Positions 58,174 to 64,000 of a stretch of 64,000 bases of DNA are shown here, one piece after another. Source of the stretch: Capronia americana (taxonomy: Eukaryota; Ascomycota; Eurotiomycetes; Chaetothyriales; Herpotrichiellaceae); NCBI GenBank assembly GCA_016110215.1, contig JADWQD010000017.1, positions 62,001 through 126,000 on the forward strand, given 5' to 3'. The notes under the pieces were generated by a model. It did no database searches. It was not told the origin of the DNA and saw only the letters and a list, made by a program, of their open reading frames with translations. Each line of letters starts with the position of its first letter. Position 1 is the first letter of the stretch. A program made the position numbers and the translations under genes.

Positions 58174-60630
58174 ATGTACGCGCAAACAATTGTGGCGACG
58201 GCATTGGCTGTCTTGCCGTTCACTTTCGCGATCACGCCAGAGTGCGTATTCCTGTCGATCGCATCGAAGAGCTTCCTCTAATGATTCGCGCAGGCAGATG
58301 CTGGCAGCACCGCGACGGAGCGAGCTGTCGCCGAACCCCTCGGGTGTAAGTGAGACTCTAGTGGACGGTAACACAAGGCTGATGCTCGTGTCACAGGAAC
58401 TGGGCATCTTCAGTGCGACGAGTTACTCATGGGAAACTCACGAAACCGAGACCATCTGGCACTTGGTGAACTTGACGAATGGAAGAATCTCCTCGCTCTA
58501 CAATGGCTCGGAAATCTCGGAAATCGCCTGGGTGGGGCCGAACGACACGAGCATCCTCTACATCAACGGTACCAACGAGGAAGACAATGGGGGCGTAAGC
58601 CTTTATGCTGGCGATGTCACCGCCATTGAGGATGCGTATGAGTAACTCCAATACGCGCGTCCAAACCGTTACTGACGCTTGCAGGTACCTGGTCGCCTCG
58701 CTGCCAGCGCCGTACTCTGGGCTCAAGGCTGTGGTCACGCCGTCTGGAAACGTCAACTTTCTGCTGAACTCGCTGGCGTGGCCGAATGGGACCGCATACA
58801 ACGAGGCTTTTGCCCAAGAGCCACGAAGTAGTGCGAGGATCTATGACAGCATCTATGTCCGGCATTGGGATACTTGGCTGACCGAGCGGAAGTATGCTGT
58901 CTTCGCCGGTACATTAGCTGGTGGCAACAGGTACTCTCTGCGTGGTAACTTGAGAAATCTCGTCACGAACATCACCAACGTAACCCGGGCCGAAAGTCCT
59001 GTTCAACCCTTCGGCGGCTCTGGCGACTACGACATCTCTCCTGACGGGTCCTCGGTGATCTTCTTGACCAAGAATATTGACCTACCACTGTCAAATTATA
59101 CGTCTTCCCAGATCTGGCTGGTCCCTCACAATGGGTCAAGAGCTGCTGTGCCGGTCAATGCATTCTCTGGGGCATCTACCCCGCCAAACGCGAGAGGTGC
59201 ATCAGCCGGACCAACATTTTCCCCCGACGGCACGAAGATTGCATACCTACAGATGGATGGCATCTCCTACGAGTCCGACAAGAACAAGATCTACGTCGCC
59301 AGCGTCAACCCTAACAATTTCAACATCACCGTGTTAGCGGAGAATTGGGACACTACCCCCGACCAGCTCAAGTGGGTTCCGGACGGCTCTTCCCTCTTCG
59401 TGGCCGGTCCCGACCTTGGCAATGAGCGTCTCTTCCAAGTTCCGTTGACGGCTTCGGCCAGCTTCAAGCCTACCAACATCACAAACGCCGGTGTCGTTGC
59501 CTCATTTTACGTGCTACCCAACGGTAACCTCTTGGTTTCGGATTCTAAAATCTGGTCCTCGCGTGACTTCTACATTGTTGGACCCAGAGGAAGGCTTATT
59601 ACTAGTATCCTTCGGGCAAACGAGGTCGATCCCGAACTTGCCGGACTTGGCCCTCATGATGTGTCCGAATTCTACACGGATGGCAGCAATACCCGGGTGC
59701 AAAGTTGGATCATATACCCGACAGGATTCAACGCAAGCAGGACGTACCCACTGGCGTTCATCGTCCATGGCGGTCCTCAGGGCGGCCATTACAACTCTTG
59801 GAGCACCAGATGGAACTTCAAGGTCTGGGCTGATCAAGGCTATGTTGTTGTGGCCCCGAATCCGACCGGCAGTACTGGCTGGGGTATGGCTTTCCAAGAT
59901 GCCATCCAGGATAACTGGGGCAGCTATGTAAGTTTCGCCATTCTTCCAGACGCAGTGCTGCTTTCTCCGGGATGATTTTACCCTCCCTCAATAAAGACTA
60001 ACGGAAACTCGCAGCCCTACGAGGACCTTGTTGCCGTTTGGGAGCACGTCAACAGCACCTTTGACTACATCGACACGGAGAACGGCATCGAAGCTGGTGC
60101 GTCTTATGGCGGATACATGACGAACTTCATCCAGGGCCATGATTTGGGAAGGAGATTCAAGGCTCTCGTGACCCACGACGGCATGACCAACACTGCAGGA
60201 TCTTACTCAACGGAAGAACTCTGGTTCACGCAACACGACGTGAGTCTCGGCTTTGCACACGAGAATGAAGAAGCTGACTCGGACACAGTTCAACGGCACT
60301 CTCTGGACCGACAGAGTCAACTATGACGAGTTCAATCCACTCAACTATATCAGCGAGTGGGCCACACCACACTTCGTCGTGCACAACGAGCTCGATTATA
60401 GATTACCTGTTTCTGAAGGTCTCATGCTCTTTAACATCCTGCAGGTCAGGGGTGTTCCTAGCAGATTCTTGAGCTTCCCCGACGAGAATCACTGGTAAGG
60501 TTCTTCTGTCCTTGCACCGTTGAGGTCCTCGCTGACAACCGGTCTTAGGGTACTCAATAGGGAGAACAGCCTTGTGTGGCACAGGGAGATCTTCGCATGG
60601 ATCAATCACTATTCAGGCATCAGCAAGTAG
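58174..60630 (+). CDS. dpp5: Secreted dipeptidyl-peptidase 5 (S9C prolyl oligopeptidase family)
   Basis: Secreted serine exopeptidase releasing X-Ala-type dipeptides. Exons 58174-58241, 58294-58345, 58397-58635, 58685-59927, 60015-60239, 60289-60494 and 60549-60630; 704 residues, close to the family's usual 720. A signal peptide (MYAQTIVATALAVLPFTFA) opens the protein. The mature N-terminus MLAAPRRSELSPNPSG and a beta-propeller with several N-glycosylation sequons follow. The alpha/beta hydrolase domain carries FIVHGGPQGGHYNSWSTRW, then GASYGGYM with nucleophile Ser564, Asp645 in HNELDYRLPVSEG and His677 in DENHW. Earlier joins rest on phase agreement. Fungal DPP5 enzymes act in extracellular protein use and can be antigens in pathogens. 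Confidence 0.92.
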
Positions 60631-61725
60631 AAGGGGTTGAACCGATAGCTATGGCTGGCTTGCCTTTCGGCTTTTGACCAGTACGAGGGCACATATATGA
60701 GCTGGCCCACATTAAGAAAGCCTCAGTAGAAGAGGAGCAATCGGGGAAGCAGATGCTGGATGCACCCAATGCAACCCATGAATTGCGTCATTGGGCGTTT
60801 TGTTAAGACGTTTCCATGCCCTGCCTTGGCGTGCTCAGTCTGTCCTCAGTCTCTCACGTTCACCGCTGCAGACAGTCACTCCGTTGCATGTGATGAGCGT
60901 ATTCTGACAACTTGTCCACGCTCCATAACGTGCTACTGGACAGTTGCAACAAAATGAGCATGCTCTCGAAGAAATTCCCAGAGTCTTTGCCTTGCCACCG
61001 TCCGAAGAGCGGCCGATTGCAGTGTCCTCTTTTTTGGAGCTCCTACCCCACTGCAACGCGCCTACTGCAACATGATGAAACGCCAATGTCCAAGGAGCGA
61101 CGAACAACGAATCGTTCCTGTCTCTGGGACTGGGCGGTGGACGACGAACCTGGGGTTCCAAGATGATCTGCGCCGCAAACTCTAGCGAGATGAAAATTTT
61201 GCGCGATCATCTTATCTTGATTAGATGAAAATTATCTGATCAGATTATCTAGGCCGTGGACTCGCCGCTGAAGCATTGACACTGCCCATTTCTTGTCCCC
61301 CCTCCCAAAGAGACGGGGCTGCTTGCTCTATTCGGCAGCTGTCGTCCACATTGCCCCTACTCCGACATCGCTGTCAATGTGTATTGGCTCACTTTCGCCT
61401 ACCTCCGTCATGGTGGAGGATGTTTGATCGGGGACGACCTTGCTAAGTTACCATGCGGTACCTCTCTTCAGGTCATCTTGAGCAGCTCATATGGAGTCCA
61501 TAATGCTGATCGTACTACTCTGCTTGGGTCAGGGCCCTGATGCGCTCATTGTTTGTGTACGGTGAATCGAGGATGGGTCTGATCAACGGTCACTGCTTGG
61601 ACTTCTTCGGGTTGTTTCGTGACTTGATATTGCCCGCTCAACCTCAGCCATGACTGATTCAACATCTCCTTCTCACCTCTGTCAGCGTTGCCCCTGCGTT
61701 TTGCTTTTCCAGACTTGCCAGCAAA
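60631..61725. other. Intergenic with siderophore-transporter promoter
   Basis: 1095 bp with no gene recognised. The main structure is the GATA-rich cluster at 61190-61252 (listed separately). A GCAACTGTCC/CAACATGATG-type stretch shows no repeat or coding signal. Confidence 0.5.
61190..61252. promoter_or_regulatory. GATA cluster with SreA-type (ATCWGATAA) site
   Basis: TTATCTGAT at 61232-61240 is the reverse complement of ATCAGATAA, an exact match to the ATCWGATAA consensus of SreA/Sre/Sfu1-type iron repressors. Two more TTATC/TTATCT cores (61212 and 61245) lie within 40 bp. The site is about 490 bp before the ATG of a siderophore transporter, the classical target of this factor. Confidence 0.6.
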
Positions 61726-63642
61726 ATGACACTCGCCGAGGGAAGTCGGTTCTCTGCAGAAGCTAGGCCAGAGCATGAGACCACAATAGCAGCGAGCATT
61801 GCATCCGCTGTCGTGGACGAAGAGAAGATCCAATCGACGGAGGATCGAGTTCATTCGGATTCTGAGAACGATGATGACAACCAGGATGCCCTGGATGCCG
61901 CCTGGGGCAAGCATGGGAGGGTATGGATGTGGATAGGGTACGCCGACTTCTTTCATCCTTGAGCCAACTTGCTGACTGAGGACTTTAGCATCGCACTGAT
62001 GTGGACCATCTTGTAAGTACAGCCCTTCAGAGTAAGCCTGAACATACTGACAGGTGCTAGCGAGCTCGACCACGCCACCATCTACAACTATCAGAACTAT
62101 GCAGCTTCCGACTTCGAAGAGGTCGCTCTGCTCGGGGCGTTGATGACCGCTGGGACCATTGTCAGTGCCGTTCTGAAGCCGCCCATAGCGAAGATATCCG
62201 ACGTCATCGGGCGAGCTGAGACGTACATGGCCGTGGTCCTTTTCTATGTCGTTTCGTACATCCTTTGTGCGTCTGCCAGGGGCTTCGGCCAATATACCGG
62301 AGGCTATGTCATCTATTGTATCGGCCAAACCGGCATGCAGATCCTCAACCAGATCATTGTGGCGGACATCACCTCTTCGAGATGGCGTGGTCTTGCCAAC
62401 GGCCTGGTCAACCTACCGTTCATGATCATACCTTGGTGTTCGGCATTCATCGTTGACAGCGCCCTCGCAAACATCGGCTGGCGGTGGGGCATTGGGATGT
62501 TCGCCATCATCATGCCCATCTGCTCCATAGCCGTCATCGTCCCTCTCATGTTGTTTCAGCGCCGATTGAGACGGGCGGGCGGCACTGTTCGAAACAAGAC
62601 GTCGGTCCGGGGCTTCTTCTCTCAAATTGACCTGGGCGGAATGGTCCTGCTAAGTGGAGGGTGCGCAATGCTACTACTGCCGATCGCCCTTGCCGGTAAC
62701 ACTTCTGGCCGTTGGCAAGCACCATGGGTTCCGACTTTGATTGCGTTGGGAGTCGTCTTCCTTCTGATACTGGTATATTACGAGTCCCGAATAGCGTCGA
62801 AGCCTGTCATCCCACCCCGCTTCGTCAAGAACATCTCCCTGGTCCTTGCATTCCTGATCGGTTTGCTCGACGCCTTTGCCTACAGCGTCACGCACACCTA
62901 TCTGTATGCATGGGCAACTGTGGTCCATGACTTCACACCGCGGAATGCCACTTTTTTGACCTACGCCGCAGGCTGCGTGCAGGTCTTGACGGGCTTGGGC
63001 ACGGGCCTTCTCATGTACCGATCAAAGCGATACAAGTGGCTTCTCCTGATCGGCGTCATCATCAGACTCATCGGTTACGGATTCATGATGCGTCTTCGTG
63101 GTGCGAACAACTCGATCGGAGAGATCTTCGTCATGCAAGTCATCCAAGGAGCGGGCAGCGGGATGGTCGGCACTGTGGTCATTGTTGTGGCGCAGGTAGT
63201 GGTCCCACGGGCTGAGCTGGCACAGTCAACCGCGCTGGAACTCCTGTTCATCTATCTTGGCAATAGCATGGGCTCTTCCATTGCAGGCACCATTTACACA
63301 AGCCTGTTCAAGCAACGGTTGCGCTTCTGGATGGGTCCTGACACGCCGCAATCGTCCATCAACAGTGTGTATGACACGATTACAGAGGTCGTCGCTCAGC
63401 CAGGGTCAAGCGAACGGATGGCGGTCAACCACGCCTACTCGGACATCCTGAGGTATATGACCATTGCCGCCCTGGTCGCATCAGCGATCCCCATGGTCAT
63501 GGTATGGTTCCTGCCCAACCTCAAGCTGAACGACAAACATAACCTTGCCGGTGATCTGACAGGATCTGAAGAATCGGAGACGGAGGCCGATTCAATGGAG
63601 GAGACTCGACTGCAGAAATGGAAGCGAAGGATACGTTGGTGA
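61726..63642 (+). CDS. Siderophore-iron transporter (SIT family MFS)
   Basis: Imports ferric hydroxamate siderophores by proton symport. Exons 61726-61937, 61989-62012 and 62061-63642; 605 residues. Exon 2 is a 24-nt mini-exon encoding part of WIGIALMWTIFELDHATIYNYQ, the conserved first helix. Other SIT landmarks are KPPIAKISDVIGRAE (loop 2-3), GYVIYCIGQTGMQILNQIIVADITS, RWRGLANGLVNLPFMI, and NISLVLAFLIGLLDAFAYSVTHTYLYAW. The acidic N-tail (about 55 residues) and basic C-tail (KWKRRIRW) are cytosolic. Fourteen hydrophobic helices are expected for the family. The upstream GATA site suggests repression by iron. Which siderophore it carries cannot be told. Confidence 0.92.
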
Positions 63643-64000
63643 GCGTCAGTGCCCGGTGTTGTAGCATAACATGTCGTCGGCGCTGTGGTGATGCATACAA
63701 GCGACGGGCTTTTCAAGCATCGTGGTGGGAAAAAGTAACCGCGCAGTGTCGTTGCGACGATTGATGTTATCACGAAAAGTTATAGAGCGATGACCATCAT
63801 CCTTCGCATTGCAGTTTATAGAGGCATTAACCGGTCCTTGTGTTATTCCCTTGGTGCCTGATGCAAGTCGGCATGTTTTCTATCCGAGCCTAGCCGAAAA
63901 CGTGGTAATTTGTCGTCAGACGAGCACACGCTGCGGCACCGCCGCGCACATCTTCTCGTCAGACGCGAGAGTTTATTCTAAGCCGACTGCTCCGCGCAAT
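63643..64000. other. 3' flank to the window end
   Basis: 358 bp after the transporter stop; no gene start, repeat or RNA gene recognised before the window ends. Confidence 0.5.

Noticed and set aside
1..64000. tRNA, rRNA and intact transposons
   Set aside because: I saw no convincing tRNA cloverleaf, rRNA segment, transposase or reverse transcriptase frame by eye; a tRNAscan and repeat search would be decisive.

Overview
The window looks like nuclear DNA of a filamentous ascomycete (Pezizomycotina). Genes lie on both strands. Nearly all are split by introns of about 46-130 bp with GT-AG ends and CTNAC-like branch sites. The gene set is typical of such fungi: Zn2Cys6 regulators, a HET-domain protein, a hydroxamate siderophore transporter and an F-box-like protein. 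I cannot name a species. All exon joins were worked out by eye from reading-frame continuity and splice signals; no alignment or transcript was available.

Layout. 0-6.4 kb: the 5' part of the palmitoyltransferase PFA4, an Old Yellow Enzyme-type flavin oxidoreductase and a MutL homologue of the Mlh2/PMS1 type. 6.7-34.4 kb: a block of nitrogen-catabolic genes, comprising a hydantoinase-DUF917 fusion divergent from an NCS1 permease, a class III (GABA-type) aminotransferase, a Zn2Cys6 regulator divergent from a LamB/YcsF lactam-utilisation protein, a 1243-residue urea-carboxylase-like biotin enzyme, a ten-exon amino-acid permease and a second Zn2Cys6 regulator. A HET-domain gene and a possible small CYSTM-like gene lie inside this block. 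34.7-43.3 kb: an LtrA-like membrane protein, an ACT-domain protein, and Pta1/symplekin head to head with the spliceosomal WD40 protein Prp4. 43.3-45.3 kb: a gene-free, repeat-rich stretch. 45.3-52.1 kb: a cyclase-family hydrolase, a third Zn2Cys6 regulator and a sugar-porter-type transporter. 52.1-64 kb: an F-box-like protein, a tiny Cys/His-rich protein, a DUF218 protein, a secreted dipeptidyl-peptidase 5 and a siderophore transporter with an upstream site matching the SreA-type GATA consensus.

How the genes may work together. The central block reads as a transport-plus-catabolism unit for cyclic amides (lactams, hydantoins, 5-oxoproline or related compounds). Permeases import the substrate. 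LamB with the biotin carboxylase, and/or the hydantoinase, open the ring. The aminotransferase then removes the freed omega-amino group. LamB/YcsF takes its name from the lactam-utilisation (lam) locus of Aspergillus nidulans, where 2-pyrrolidinone is converted to GABA. Seeing LamB, a urea-carboxylase-like protein, a GABA-type aminotransferase, an amino-acid permease and two regulators together is the most interesting feature of the window. The exact substrate is not visible from sequence.
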